A DNA stretch of 64,000 nt from Erodium maritimum. Lineage: Eukaryota; Streptophyta; Magnoliopsida; Geraniales; Geraniaceae. Of the stretch, positions 1-12,221 are shown one piece after another (the first letter of the stretch is position 1; every line of letters begins with the position of its first letter). Location: assembly GCA_963921825.1 (NCBI GenBank), contig OY997593.1:57830039-57894038 (forward strand). The letters run 5' to 3'. A model generated the notes under the pieces. That model searched no databases. It was not told where the DNA came from and saw nothing but the letters and a program-made list of their open reading frames with translations. The position numbers were made by a program, and so were the translations under genes.

Positions 1-1620
1 CTCGGGTTTTGAAATTAATTTTACTGAATCCACGCTTCACCGTTTGGATGGCTCCACTGAGGAAAAGATGAGCTTCGCCTCACTATTTGGTTGTGTCATT
101 GGGTATCTCCCCTGCAAATACCTTGACTTCTTCTTAGGAGCAAACCCAAGGAGAGTTTCAACTTGGCAACTTGTTATTAGTAAGTTTCCTAAATCCATTG
201 CGACTTGGAACCCTAAATAGATTTCGCAAGGTGGCCACCTTACCCTGATCAGAGCCACATTGTCTTCCCTAAACGTTTTCTACATGTCAGTATATAAAGT
301 TCCAAAGACCATCCTTTCTATTGTGGAAAGTCTCATGAGGTCCTTTTATAGAGCTAAACCTTGGTTACTGGTAGTTCAACCAAAAGCCTCGAGAGGGTTA
401 AGTATTAAACGACTATTTGAGTTCAATCTCATTCTTCTCTCAAAGTGGATTTGGAGATTCCCATCCGAGCCCAATTCTCTTTGGAAATCCATCATTTGTG
501 ATTGCAATGAATGGTCAAAGAATGAATGGGACCACTCTAAAGTTAACATCCAAAACACCTCCCCAATTATCTCTCAAATCCTAAGCTTATTCCATGATGA
601 TCGACTTTTAGGCCTATTTGGTCCATCTAGGTTAAAATGGACACTTGGGGATGGTCTCCAAATAAGTTTCTAGAAATATTATTGGTGTTCCTTGGTGCCT
701 CTTTCCCTCATGTTCCTTGGTATTTTCTCCTTGGCTTCAAATCAAGAGGCAAGAGTGGCGGATTATTGGCTTTTTTCCAATTGGTCACTTCTTTTCCGTA
801 GATCTCTAAGAGGCTAGGAAGTTTTTTTTTATAATCCCAAGAGGTCGGGAAGTTGGTTCTTAGGATAGACTTCTCCTCCACCTTGCCCCATACAAGCCAC
901 GACCCCGTCCTAACTCCATAGAATGGGTCTACAATGAAGCTTCATTCCATATTAAAGACTGTTATCAAGCCATTTGTAGAGGCCTCGAATCTCCAAAAGC
1001 TACTTGGGACATTTGGAAAACAAACTCCCTCCCAAAATATCTATGTTCAGTTGGTTGGTAGCCCTTGCAGCCATACCCTCCAAACCTTTCCTATAAGATA
1101 TAGGTATCTCAATCACCTTAGCTGATTATAAATATCAATTTTCCCACGCTTATTCGAGGACGGTTTTAACATTATGGTGGTTGTTCTCGATATTTCCCTC
1201 TTTGGGGAGCCATTTGCTCATGGTGGTCTATATAATGCTCTCTTCCAAACTCTCCCCAAGACTTGATCATCCAATGGCATAGGCTATATTCTACGGGTGC
1301 TCTAAAACTTCATTGGTCGCGCATCCTCTTCATTGGGTTTTGGTACCTTTGTCTATCAAGAAACTCGACCGTCTTCACCATATCACTCGAGTATGAAGAG
1401 TCCTTATTCGCAAAACTCAGCATTTAAGCTTCCTATTGCTTCAAACTTCCAATTCAGAAGTAAAATACTGAGACTTCACAATTTGGACCTCAAACCCTCG
1501 CTCCTTTTTTTGGTTAGAAGCTTGTTGATCTGCTCCTTTTCCAAGCATAGCCGTTCCCATTTTGTAATATCAGGCTCAATCAATAAAATTGTTGGTGTAA
1601 ATTGGGAAAATTAAAACAAT
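1..1620 (+). pseudogene. Decayed LINE ORF2 C-terminal fragment
   Basis: Broken plus-strand reading frames resemble the region between the reverse transcriptase and the terminal zinc finger of plant L1-type LINEs. Around 80-250 one frame reads YLPCKYLDFFLGANPRR, and from 225 to 673 it reads as LIRATLSSLNVFYMS followed by LSKWIWRF and EPNSLWKSII, all hallmarks of this part of ORF2. Around 940-1010 a frame includes SLPKYLCSVGW, a degenerate match to the segment before the zf-RVT domain. Several stops and frame changes separate these pieces, so it is not functional. The 5' part lies outside the window. The family assignment is solid; the right boundary is approximate. Confidence 0.75.
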
Positions 1621-1690
1621 TAGTGGAAGTCGTGTGAGATAGTATTTTTTTGTCAAAATTAACTACCTTATATTTAGCAGTCACAAAACT

Positions 1691-2245
1691 CTTTTTTTTT
1701 TTGAGAAGAAAAGGTACTATTATTACTGGAATATGAAGTAGGGCGATGAGCACATAACTGTACTCATCTTACAAGGAAAAATCCAACTAAAAAACATAAA
1801 GCAATAACAGAAATATAAACTTTGTTCAAGACATAGGGGCGGTTGAAGGGGATATCTACGGTAGCATCCTGAGATACAGATACAACATACTTCTACCAAA
1901 AGGCACTGGGCGAGCAAACCAAGTGAAAGGGGAATACTGGTGGACTGCCATCTCCCCCGGTGAGTCAGCGTGCGTCGTCCTCCCTTGACTGATAATTTTA
2001 GGGCTCCTGAATGCGGGATTGCTGACACCGGACTGGTAGGGGAGAGAGATGTTGACTGGAGATGGAACCCTCGACATCTAACAACCAGGAAGGGGTTACA
2101 GTCGACCACCCCCTTCATGGGCCTCCTCAGAATCATTCCTGGGGGCGGGGGTGCTAGCGCCCCCCCCCCCCCCGCCGCTGCTACATTTGAACCTCCATCT
2201 GATGTTGTTGAACCCTCAGATTCCTCCGGCTCCTCCTCTCGGTCC
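1691..2245 (-). mobile_element. Antisense LINE 3'-end fragment
   Basis: An oligo(T) run at 1692-1702 followed by TTGAGAAGAAAAGGTACT is the reverse complement of a LINE or retroposon tail ending in oligo(A). The rest (to 2245) contains a proline/glycine-rich frame and a C14 run at 2160-2173 but no recognisable domain. It abuts the LTR that starts at 2246. The assignment rests on the tail only. Confidence 0.4.
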
Positions 2246-5066
2246 TGTCTTATCACGCCCCAAATCCGGTTTTGACCGGACTCGAGACGTGAGCTAAAAT
2301 AACAATTAAATAGTAAAGGTAAAAGTAAACTTAAACAAATTCAAATCTCAAAATTTAGTTCCAATCAAATAACTTTGATAAAACAAGATCCAAACCGATG
2401 TTACGAGTCAAAAGCTCAGAACATTACAAAATAAACAAGGTTCAATACAACGGTAAAAATACGTCTCTAACACCAACTCCACCCGGACTCTCCAAGAGCT
2501 CCCGAGCCCAGAAATGTCCATCAGACCTACTCAACGGAATAACCTGTACAACAGTAAACGAGAAAGGGGATGAGCTTACGTTCAGTAGGGAAAATATTAA
2601 AGTAACAGGAACCTCCACTTTAGAAATAAAAACCGACTTTGCACAATTATACACAAGTTACGATTAGTACGATCAACTAATGAGGTGCTATAAATAGAAA
2701 ACAATAAGAAATTCAATGATTAAGTAAGACAGTAATTCAAGAAGATTAAGGAATGGCGGTGTAATCTGTAATAAAACAAGTAAAGAGAGAGCATTTAAAC
2801 GATACGTTGATAACTTAAACTACGATACTCCGATCTACAATTAGTTATTGTGTCATGTCGGATTTCCCCTCGGTCCAGAGGAGACACATACGTCGAGGCT
2901 ACCAGAAACATCCCTAAAGGGACACATATCGTCGGGATTCTCGGAAATGTCCCCAAAGGACCATAGATCATCGGGGAGAAACAAGATATCTTCCCGGAAA
3001 TGCTCCCACAGGAACGCATACACTCGGGGTGAAGTAACAAGTAATAATCCCCGCAGGGTAAACAATCTCGCGTCATACCGGAATTCGCATCGGCCTAGAC
3101 GTCTTCCCGGGATTCACATCGGGTTTACCAAAATACCGGAATTCGCATCGGTCTTCCCAGGATTCGCATCGGGGTTACCACAATACCATCGGCCTAGGTA
3201 CTACCCCACACCGGCATACCCCTCGGTGTAGGTACCATACCGGTACACAATTTCTCTTAGATCACACACAAGATAGTAACATACCATACAGTCATAGTTC
3301 ATTCATAGCTTAGCAACTCACAATCTTACCACAACACGCCACAAAGATTTCATATTAACAATCACACTTACCGTCATACTTACCAACCACATACTATCGG
3401 TCTATCACTCACCCCATCATACCATTTGGCACAATCAATTTACATTCAAACATTCATTTAATTAATCATAACACGGATCAACATTCACACATCCATTCAA
3501 CCAATCACATCACATTCACATACAATCATCATACTTCATCCAGTTAACTATGACTCTTATATTATCCTAAAGACAAAGCATGCATCGATACTAAGTATGA
3601 ACAATCATCAGTAAATACATTCAACAAGCAGTCCTAAGGCTCGACATGGCCATTCTACCAGCACGACAATTTTCCCAAAGTATTGAAAGCGATTAAACTA
3701 GTGAATCATATCCTATATGCATACTAGACTCGTCCGGTTATTAATATAATTGAAAAGCGGTTAATCTAGTGAATCACACCTATACGCAGACTAGGACCTT
3801 TCCGGTTATTATTATCCTATAGGCATACTATTAGCGTTATCTAGATTAAGAGAGGGGTTTAGTACTTTCCCTACCTCGAAAACTCCACGAACAAATACTC
3901 CTAGTTGCTGACGTCCGGGCTAGCTTCCTCTCCGTCTTCTCACGTGGTCTCCAAAGCCTCCTCCTTCGTCGAGCTCGAAACCAAGGTCTTGGACCACAAT
4001 TAAACTATAGTTAAAGACTAACCAAGAGGCGTACAATTAAGACAAAAACTCCCAACTGTTTGGTTCAAAAGCACCTTCCGAAGTAAACGAAAAACACCCA
4101 ACAAGGATTCAAAAGGACCAAACTGTCCTGCCACAGATCGGATCACGGATCCGTCTCCCGTCACGGTACCCGTCATGGATCCGTGGCGGGTCTGGGCAGA
4201 CTCTCCCGTCTTCAACCTCCAGCTTCTTTTTCACAAAAATTACAGAAAAACCTCCATTTTTCACTTCTAAAAACTTCAAAAACAGTCAAATAACTCCAAT
4301 CCTCCTCTACCCATGGTAGGAATCAACAAACCCACAAATACCCAAGAGATTTCCAATCCAAAAACCACCAAAACCAATGATTTCAACAAAACTCAACCTC
4401 TACTTCACCAAAGTAACATCTAATAACAAATAACCACAAGGAACAACAAAATCTAGCTAGTTTAGGCAAAACCTAAGTAAACCCATGAATTAAAATGAAA
4501 GGAAAAGAGATTGTGATAGTGTACATACCTTTAGATGGAAGAGATGATGAAGAAGATGGGTTTTTTGAGAAGTTTTGGGTGGAGAAAGGGGCTAAAGGTC
4601 TTCTTTTTCTCTTACTTCTTCTTCAAGACACCATGGAAGCTCCAAGCTCTCCTCTCTCTAGCTGTACTCAACTGCAACAAGGGAAATGAGTTGATTTGTT
4701 GTCTTCCAATGACTTAAAAAGACCTAGGGGTGGAAAAGACCAAAAACTCTTTAGTTCTTATCCCCTTTTAGGACAACTAATGAGGGTAAAAAGGTCATTG
4801 AAGACTCTTTTCTTTTCCTCCAAGCCCCTAAAGACAAGTGTCCTAGTGGGGACCACTCTCTTCTAATTAAAATCCAGCAGTCCAAAATAAATCGGATTTA
4901 GTCGATAAAAGTCCAGGTTTGACCGCGAATTGACTTTTCTAATATTACAGTCAAACGAAAGGAAATGGCCCAACTAAGCTAACGTGATGATGGCTAAGCT
5001 TTTTGGGACCTAGAAAGGTCCCGAACGACTTCCGGAGTCATTGGTTGACTTTTCCGGCCGAAAGAA
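2246..5066 (-). mobile_element. LTR of a gypsy-like retrotransposon, family B, copy 1
   Basis: The left edge reads TGTCTTATCACGCCCC then AAATCCGGTTTTGACCGG, which is the reverse complement of the 3' end of the complete solo LTR at 47101-49908. The right part (about 4975-5066) matches that LTR's 5' region in reverse, including TTGACTTTTCCGGC. The first ~45 nt of the LTR are missing at the right edge, where copy 2 begins. No internal coding region is attached. It shares a conserved block near 2568 (GGGGATGAGCTTACGTTCAG) with copy 2. Confidence 0.7.
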
Positions 5067-7690
5067 AGGATGTTCAATACAAGAGACCAACATAACTCTA
5101 GTAAAAACCCAAAGAAGTCCCAAAGCTCCCGAGCCTCGACTTCCCTAGACATCCGGTACTCCTGTAAAACAGTTAGAAACCAAAGGGGATGAGCTGACAC
5201 TCAGTAGGAAAAACCTTAATAACTCAACCCTTAAGTTAAAGATAAACTGCCTACAAATGTAACCCGAACAACAAGCAATACGATAAATAAGGAAGTAATG
5301 AAGAATCAACAATAATTACAATGACGTAATAGTATCCAAGCAACAGTAACATAAATAAGTTTATAATGAATATTTTAAAGGACAAATAAAGGTAAACTGG
5401 GAATTATCAGTATCTTGCCAACCACTTGCTTTCTCAAGCCTCCGATCCGTGGATACATTCTGGGATCACCCCGGTTCCCATAATCCGATCCACTAGAGTA
5501 TCCACATCACATCAGATTTTCCCTCAGTCCAGAGGAGGTACATGCATCGAGGCACCGAAACCAATTCGGAAATGTCACCTAAGGACCATATGTCTTAGGG
5601 GACCAAGTAGTGCATCCACTGGGATGCAGTTCCTTGGGGTGAAACCATAAGTAATCCTTTCCCCGCAGGGTAAACTGTCCAATTGCCCGCAGGCCCAATA
5701 ATCAATGCCCCGCAGGGTCCAATAACCAAATTCCCGCAGGCCCGATAACCAAATGCCCGCAGGCCCAATAACCAATGAATATCCCGCAGGATCTGCCAAT
5801 AATCAATTCTCGTAATATTCAGTAACCAATGCCCTCAGACTCTCAACACTCAGTCAACAACTCATTGTATCTGTCCAACTCCAACCACCACAACGGCAAC
5901 GGATTACCCCCCCCCCCCGGTGTAGTACCAAACCAAGCAACAAACGGACGAACCAATACACGAACATACATTCAAGAATAAGAATAAAGGAACAAGTATT
6001 TCATTCATCCATCAAGAAACACACGTCAGAACACACTTTCATCACAACCAAGACAACCAATACCATTTCATACTTACCGTACACTTCCCTGTCACCAACC
6101 ATCGGTACATCGATCACCTGATTGTACCCCTTTGGCAGAACCAGTCATACTCGATCATCCGTTCAACCAACAATTATAGCAACAAAACACTCAATCAACT
6201 AAATATGCATTCAACCACACAAACATCATGTGAACGAATAAATAGTCATTCAATAAGAGAAGCTAATCTAGTTTCATTAGACTCTTGAGTTAACCTAATA
6301 ACTATCAATCAAGCATGTGATCCTAGCACACAACTAATCTGAGAGCTCTTCACAGCCTCTCTACCAGTAAATCAATCCCAAGTATTGAAAGCACACTTCA
6401 CTAATTGTCATCGTCCTAAACATGCATACTAGACTCATTCATTTATTAGTAATTGAAATACGATTATTCTAGTTATTCGCATCCTATAGGCAATTCTAGG
6501 ACCTTTCCGATTTTATTATCCTAATCATGCATACTAAGCGTTAATTAAACAATTAAGATTTTCCCTACCTCGCGGTCTTCCTCTCAACACTCTGATGTCA
6601 CAAATGAGAGTCACCACACCGTTCTTCACACGGGTACCGGCAAGGTCTTCGCTCTCCTAACTCGTGTCCATGATCTTTCTTCTTTCCTAGCTCGGTCCCA
6701 CGGTCTTGGACCAATATAAGACCAAAATTAGTAACTCAACGATGTGCTCTTCTCTCCCAAAATATAGATAGTATTCAAGTGATGGAAACAAGGTGTTAAG
6801 TCATGATTTAGGGATCAAAATGGGCTAAAAGGAGGGTTTTTAAGGATCTGGAAATCCGATCCGGTAGGCAGCCCGTCCCGTAGCACAGGCTGTGCCGGAA
6901 CCTGGCACGGACCGTATCACAGACCGGCCCGGAAACCAGCACGGGCCGTGCGACAGACCGGCCCGGAGTCATGCACGGACCGTATGAGGTACCGTGCCGG
7001 AATCCCGTCCGTTCCGTGCCGCATACCGTGCCGGTACCTGAGCCGTTCCTTGCGGCCTTCCGTGTCGGCACATGGCCCGGTCCGGGTCGCCTGCCGTACC
7101 GAACCATATCAAATTCTTCCCCAATTCAATCCTACGAAAATCCATAACCAAACTCCATTTTTAACCATTTCCAGCTCCCAAAACCATCAAAAACCTCCAA
7201 AGCTCCTCTACCCATGGTAGGAATCAACAAATAAACAAGTTTCCAAGGATTCTCCATAGCATAATCAAATCAAAACTTCCAAAAGTTCATCCAACAACTA
7301 CACCCTCAAATGGGTTCATCAAAGCTTCAACAAGACCACAAACTAAACCTCCTACTTCACCACTTCTTCTCCAAATAGTCTAAACCAAGCTAGTTGAACA
7401 ACTTTAAGCCAAAACCCACAAAAAACCAAGAGATGAGAGTAGATGAAATGAAGAGTTGAGAGCATCCATACCTCTAGGAGAATGTGTTGATGAAGATGAA
7501 GGTATTTTGGAGAGGATTTGGGTGGAGATTGGCACAAAAGGTCTCTCTTTTCTCTTGCTTTCTCTTCAAGCCACCATAGGAGCTCCAAGCCACCATATGG
7601 CACCACCCATGGTGCCCTTGAGCCTCTACTATCACCACTACAAAATGCCACCTTCAAGCTTCAATGATCCATTCTCTCATGTTATCACAA
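5067..7690 (-). mobile_element. LTR of family B, copy 2 (truncated at both ends)
   Basis: This runs parallel to copy 1: GTTCAATAC at ~5072 matches ~2440, GGGGATGAGCTGACACTCAG at 5186 matches 2568, and AAGCTCCTCTACCCATGGTA near 7198 matches ~4300. The part corresponding to the extreme 3' end of the LTR is missing at 5067 and the 5' part is lost near 7690. It contains a short tandem array (5680-5790) of CCCGCAGG units and a C12 run near 5909. Two adjacent LTRs without an internal region suggest a retroelement whose body was deleted. Confidence 0.6.
5680..5790. repeat. CCCGCAGGCCCAATAACCAA minisatellite
   Basis: About five imperfect copies of a ~20-24-bp unit, CCCGCAGGCCCAATAACCAA with variants, lie inside LTR copy 2. 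Such G/C-rich minisatellites are common in the LTRs of this window. Confidence 0.7.
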
Positions 7691-8890
7691 ATAATTGTGG
7701 TAGCTATCTTCAATACGTAGCTTTCATGGTTGCGGAAAAATCTTCGTCTACATAGTTGATTTGAAAAGGTCTGTTACCGAAATCCCGAATATCAACATCA
7801 ATAATCCTTCTCGTACTAACTCGTCCCTTATGGGTTTCGTTGATCTGTTATGGTGAGCCAAAGCCACACCAAGAACTCCTTGACAATCTATCCACCTAAC
7901 TTTAACCACAATCATTCCATCCATTGTGTTCGTTCCCTCATCCTTCATGTTTATGCTAACCTCAACTCTCCTTTATGTATCTGGAAATCGTTATTGTCTG
8001 ATCATGCTCTTCGGTTAATGAGGAGCCAAAGATCCCTGGTTCTAGGTCTTTGATCACTAGTCGTGAGGCCAAACGTCACTGTGCTTTCGTGATGACCTTC
8101 AACACCAGGTCCTTTCGATATGAACGGGACGTGAGCATCTATCCCACAATGTCATATTGACGGCGAGCAAGAACCGCCGGATCAACTAGGGTAAATGGGA
8201 CGTCAATGATGACTCTTCGTTTCCTGGAGAACAACTACGGACGGTGGAAAAGCGGTCGGAGACGAAGGCACTGATCTAGGGCTCAAGTAGACTGGGCCAG
8301 GGCTCGGGTTTGGAGCATCCTTCGAGGGCAGGATGCCCGTTGCCACCGTCTATGTTGAGGGTTCAGGACCACCCCAGTCGGACCCAACATGAGGGTTCCC
8401 GATGGTGCAGGACAACCGGTAGAGTATCGATCGCGACTCAAAGCTTTCGCCCCCTCTTTTAGTTTGTACCGTTGTATACACCATGTCATGGATGGCGGCA
8501 GGGTACATCCCTACGAAAAAACAGTCACAACAAATTTTATAAAACAGTCACAACAAATTTTATGGTAAAGAGAAGGAAGTCGACTGATGTAGATGAAGAA
8601 GAAGGGGGATTGCGTGGAGTTTAGAGCTTGTCTTACACCGAAGTTTGTCTGGTTTGATAAAAGCTACGGAAGGATAAGCAGGCATGGTAGTGGCAGAAAG
8701 TGTAAGTGTTGTTATTAGAGATGTTGAAGGTGAGTTGTTCGTATTAGTTAAGGATGGAAAATTGGACTACACCGTTAAACTAGACTAGACTAGGGTTAAG
8801 GACAGAGAGACTTACTATAAGCTTATTGCACTGTATTAATAATTTGTTCTTGTACTATATACTGCACACTACTGAACTAAAAGGATATAT
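7691..8890. other. Unassigned DNA between LTR and MULE
   Basis: No intact gene was found. Short frames have many stops. There is a 25-bp direct repeat (ACAGTCACAACAAATTTTAT, twice, 8519-8562). A frame at 8685-8785 loosely resembles an RNase H-like stretch (VVIRDVEGEL), but this is too weak to call. The interval ends at the TA run where the large MULE starts. Confidence 0.4.
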
Positions 8891-8897
8891 ATATATA

Positions 8898-8919
8898 GGG
8901 ACGCTATCAGGTGCGAACC
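8898..8919 (+). repeat. Left terminal inverted repeat of the MULE
   Basis: GGGACGCTATCAGGTGCGAA plus CC, preceded by (TA)n. It pairs with the right terminus at 43921-43942. The next ~150 bp are rich in GCGCGC runs (8946-9075) and have no gene. Confidence 0.75.
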
Positions 8920-9290
8920 TGCGAACTGTATTAGGACCGTCTATCTATCAGCAGCGCGCGCGATCTACGGCTCAGAGCTAAGCGCGCGAAAGCGCGCGAA
9001 TTGGAACCAATTCTGGGCCACGCGCCTCTTCTCAGGGGCAAAAATGGAATTTACCATTTTTAATTACGCGCGCGGCCCAGATTCTCTCGCAAAACAGAAT
9101 AATAATATCCGCAATCTAAGCTTGTTCTTCTGAGATTTTAATTTAGACCAAATTGTCGTAAATAAAAACTGATAAACACAATGCTTGTCGTTTTAAACTG
9201 GGAAAAAATTAAAAAATTCTGATCCTCAAACAAATTCTTCTATATATGCAAAAAATAATAGCAGTATAATAAAAAAAAATTATGTCTGCT

Positions 9291-10146
9291 TTCCTTGCCT
9301 ATCATTTGACCTCTTTAGTGTAACTGCAAACAATTTGTTCTTTATCCGCAAACGGATATATCAATATCAGCAAACAGATTTCATTTTGGTTTAGTTGGTC
9401 TAGATTCCATTATATTCTCAAACAATAAAAAATAAAACCTCAAAAAACACCCTATGTATGCTCCTCTTTTGTTCAACCTATGTTACGAAGGAAAATGTTT
9501 TTCTTGGTATTCTGTCAACTTTCGCAAATTGGGATTCCTCTATTCGCAAACGACATTAACTGTATCCTCATAAAACAATTTTGCAAACTAAATATCAAAA
9601 ACGGATTTGTTCTCTTTATCTTATCCGCAAACGATTTGTTAGTCTTCCGCAGAAGATTATATCGTTATACGCAAACGAGAATAACTGTATCCTCATATGA
9701 GATACAGATAAAACAATTAAAGATTAAACATGTTTAGGGACCCACAAATCCAACTAAACCCCACATTTTGGTTTAGTTGGTTTTGATTCCATTATATTCT
9801 CAAATAATAAAAAATAAAACCTCAAAAAACACCCTATGTACGCTCCTCTTTTGTTCAACCTATGTTACGAAGGAAAATGTTTTTCTTGGTATTCTGTCAG
9901 CTTTCGCAAACTGGGATTACTCTATTCGCAAACGACATTAACTGTATCCTCATAAAACAATTCTGCAAACTAAATATCAAAAACGGATTTGTCCTCTTTA
10001 GCTTATCCGCTAACGATTTGTTAGTCATCCGCAGAAGATTATATCGTTATCCGCAAACGTAAAAAACTGTATGCTCATATGAGATACAGATGAAACAATT
10101 AAAGATTAAACATGTTTAGGGACCCACCAATCCAACTAAACCCTAC
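9291..10146 (+). repeat. Tandem ~382-bp duplication of gene-flank sequence
   Basis: The block from ~9383 (CATTTTGGTTTAGTTGG) repeats at ~9765 with a 382-bp period and few differences (for example 9480 pairs with 9862). A related, more diverged block follows the gene at 10239 (10600-10770, sharing TGCTCTTTTGTTCAACCT), so these look like 3'-flank remnants of earlier copies of that gene. Short frames within (MLRRKMFFLVFCQLSQ...) contain the CGCAAAC motif and are probably not coding. Confidence 0.65.
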
Positions 10147-10154
10147 ATTTTGCC

Positions 10155-10162
10155 TATATATA
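10155..10162 (+). promoter_or_regulatory. TATA box of the small gene at 10239
   Basis: TATATATA sits 84 bp upstream of the ATG. All six small plus-strand genes in this element have a TATA box 53-99 bp before the start codon. Confidence 0.6.
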
Positions 10163-10238
10163 CAGAAAAACCGCGCAAACAAAACATAAAATCAACATCA
10201 ACTCTTAGCAAACCTCAACTCTCTCCCAATTATAAACC

Positions 10239-10556
10239 ATGGATGCTTGCAACACCGAGAATGGTAAGAGCACGAAAATCAATCTTCTAACAAAGGAAGA
10301 GCTGCTGAAGAGGGGAGATGCCATATTCGCAAAATACAACGTTCTTCTCAATGTTGAGAAGGTCACAATGAAGCACAAGAACTTAAAGGTGATGATGCTG
10401 GAGGCAAAACTTGATATCGATCTTCTTGTGGTTGAGACCGCCAAAATCGCCGATAACGACATGTCAGGTGACTGCATAACTATAGCCAAAGACCTCTTGT
10501 CCAGAGTGACAGAAGTTAACAGGGCACTGGATCGTGCTATATATATATATATATAG
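10239..10556 (+). CDS. Small helical protein, type 1 (105 aa), MULE accessory
   Basis: Single-exon frame from ATG in context AACCATGG. I do not recognise the family. The sequence is lysine-rich and predicted helical: an N-terminal KEELLKRGDAIFAKYN helix, then heptad-like leucines and a C-terminal TEVNRALDRA segment. The protein at 21243 is a diverged relative, sharing an acidic turn then a DMS and a TEV..A...A helix, in the matching position of a duplicated module. The last five codons and stop lie inside a TA microsatellite, giving an IYIYI tail. No signal peptide or membrane segment is seen. It is followed by a convergent acidic-protein gene. Function is unknown; a structural or transposition-accessory role is only inference from context. 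Confidence 0.65.
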   Translation: MDACNTENGKSTKINLLTKEELLKRGDAIFAKYNVLLNVEKVTMKHKNLKVMMLEAKLDIDLLVVETAKIADNDMSGDCITIAKDLLSRVTEVNRALDRAIYIYI

Positions 10557-10923
10557 TTGGGTACCAAAGCGTCAATGAACGACCTAGAAGAAGATGGTTT
10601 TCTTCTACTCTTTTTTGTATGGTGCTCTTTTGTTCAACCTGTGTTATGAATGAAAAGATTTCCTATAAATGTCATTTGCTCTATTTAGCTTTTCTGCAAA
10701 CGATTTGTTCTTCATCCGCAAACTATTATGTCGATATCCGCAAAAGGCTTTCATTTTGGTTTACTTTTTTGCAAATTGGAATGATTATCTACGCAAACTG
10801 GTGTTCTTATATTTGCAAACGAAAACAACTGTATCCACAAACCAAAAATAAGCTTAAACATGATTGATTTCATAAGTTGAAATATTTACTTTCCACAAAT
10901 TTTTTTAAAAAAAACTACAGTAA

Positions 10924-11553
10924 TTAAGCATCATCATCATCATCATCCCAGAAATCTTCTTCATCTTCAACAACTCCTTCCTCAGGATCCTCCCCATATG
11001 GGTCTATGTTGTCTTCTTCTTCCTCTTCTCCCTCTTGCTCTTCTTCATCATCCTCTGCATGTACATCTTCTTCATCATCATCCAGCCAATATTCATCAAC
11101 ATAACAACTATCTTCTTCATCATCCTCTGCGGGAGCAGGTGCGGGAGCAGGTGCGCGAGCAAGTCCGGTTGGAGGTTCTTCTATTTCTGGTTCAAACTCA
11201 GCATCTCCTTCCTCCTCATTCTCCTCTTCATCCTCTTCATCTTCTTCCTCATTCTCCTCTTCTTCTTCATCTTCTTTCTCATTGTCCTCTTCATCTTCAT
11301 ATTCATCCGGCGGTGATTCATAATCAGGATCCCCCGGTTGAGGAATGTCGTACTCATTGATGAGAGGGTCATCATCATCAGAGGAGGAGGAGGAGGAGGA
11401 AGGATTCAGCCTGCGCCTCTTTGAACAGACGCCGTCGTCGTCATCATCACTACTGAAGATTTGTGATGGTTGAGACTTGCATTCGAAAGATTGCCATTTG
11501 TCTCCATCACTGTTAGAATACAGAATAGATGGAGACTTGGGAGATGATGACAT
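10924..11553 (-). CDS. Highly acidic protein with KRRRL motif, copy 1 (209 aa)
   Basis: Frame from ATG at 11553 to a stop at 10924. The N-terminal third is serine-rich (MSSSPKSPSILYS) with a basic KRRRL cluster that could be a nuclear localisation signal. The rest is dominated by Asp/Glu runs broken by an alanine-proline stretch (RAPAPAPAPAE) and ends EEDFWDDDDDDA. The protein at 21948-22256 has the same plan (short N-terminus, KRRRL, acidic body, tryptophan near the C-terminus). Such acidic tracts occur in histone chaperones and DNA mimics, but no specific family is recognised. A solo LTR lies 13 bp upstream of the ATG and has separated it from its original upstream region, which resumes at 15007. 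Confidence 0.65.
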   Translation of the reverse strand: MSSSPKSPSILYSNSDGDKWQSFECKSQPSQIFSSDDDDDGVCSKRRRLNPSSSSSSSDDDDPLINEYDIPQPGDPDYESPPDEYEDEEDNEKEDEEEEENEEEDEEDEEENEEEGDAEFEPEIEEPPTGLARAPAPAPAPAEDDEEDSCYVDEYWLDDDEEDVHAEDDEEEQEGEEEEEDNIDPYGEDPEEGVVEDEEDFWDDDDDDA

Positions 11554-11561
11554 AGCTACCT

Positions 11562-11566
11562 ACTAC
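11562..11566. repeat. Target-site duplication ACTAC (left)
   Basis: ACTAC immediately precedes the solo LTR and is repeated exactly at 15002-15006 after it, as expected for LTR-retrotransposon integration. Confidence 0.9.
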
Positions 11567-12140
11567 TGTAATAACCACTCTCGGTCAACGCCAGTCAAAC
11601 CTGCGAAAAACGGGAAAATTTAAAAAATTTAAGACTGACAGTTAAGTGAACCTAAAATGACCCCGAGTGTCATACCGGACTTAAGTTGATCCCGTTATTG
11701 ACCAAAGTGAGTTCCGGGGGACTCAGGGCAACTTTCTGTTCAATTTGGGAAACGTTGACTTTTCGTTGGAAAAGTCAACCGAGCGACGTTTTGGTCCATT
11801 CGAGGACCGTTTGGGATCCAAAAAGCTTAGCCGTCGTCGCAACGGTCTTAGTTGAGCCGTTTCCTTATAGCCCGCCAAGTTTCGTAATTTCTTGGGAAAA
11901 GTGCCCGTTCGGGGCCCGAAACGTCCGTTTTTCGCGAAACTGATTGTAAAATATCAACTAGATATTTTCCAAAAGGTGTGGGACCCACCTTGACACTTGT
12001 TAATTATATGGTGGTGTTAGTTTTGGGGGGAAAGTGTGTGGTTGTTAAGTGTGGCCGGCCATGTGGGTTAAAAGAGGAGAAAATAGGTTTTGTTGTTAGT
12101 TTAATTAAATTAGAAAGAAGAAGAGAGAGTTTAGAGAGAG

Positions 12141-12221
12141 AGAAGAAGAAGAAGAAGAAGAAGAAGAAGAAGAAGAAGAAGAAGAAGAAGAAGAAGAAGA
12201 AGAAGAAGAAGAAGAAGAAGG
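12141..12221. repeat. (GAA)n microsatellite
   Basis: About 27 GAA units within the solo LTR. Lysine-, leucine- and phenylalanine-repeat frames over it are artefacts of the repeat. Confidence 0.95.

Noticed and set aside
1723-2256. 177-aa minus-strand Gly/Pro-rich frame
   Set aside because: It crosses a retroposon tail and a homopolymer run with no domain.
9480-10062. Two similar small frames starting MLRRKMFFLVFCQLSQ
   Set aside because: They fall in a tandemly duplicated 3' flank and run through CGCAAAC motifs. Differences between copies are not biased to silent sites by eye.
10998-11378. Leu/His-rich and Ile/Phe-rich frames opposite the acidic gene
   Set aside because: Shadows of the GAA/GAT-rich coding strand, with no start context or domain. 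The same applies to 21911-22187.
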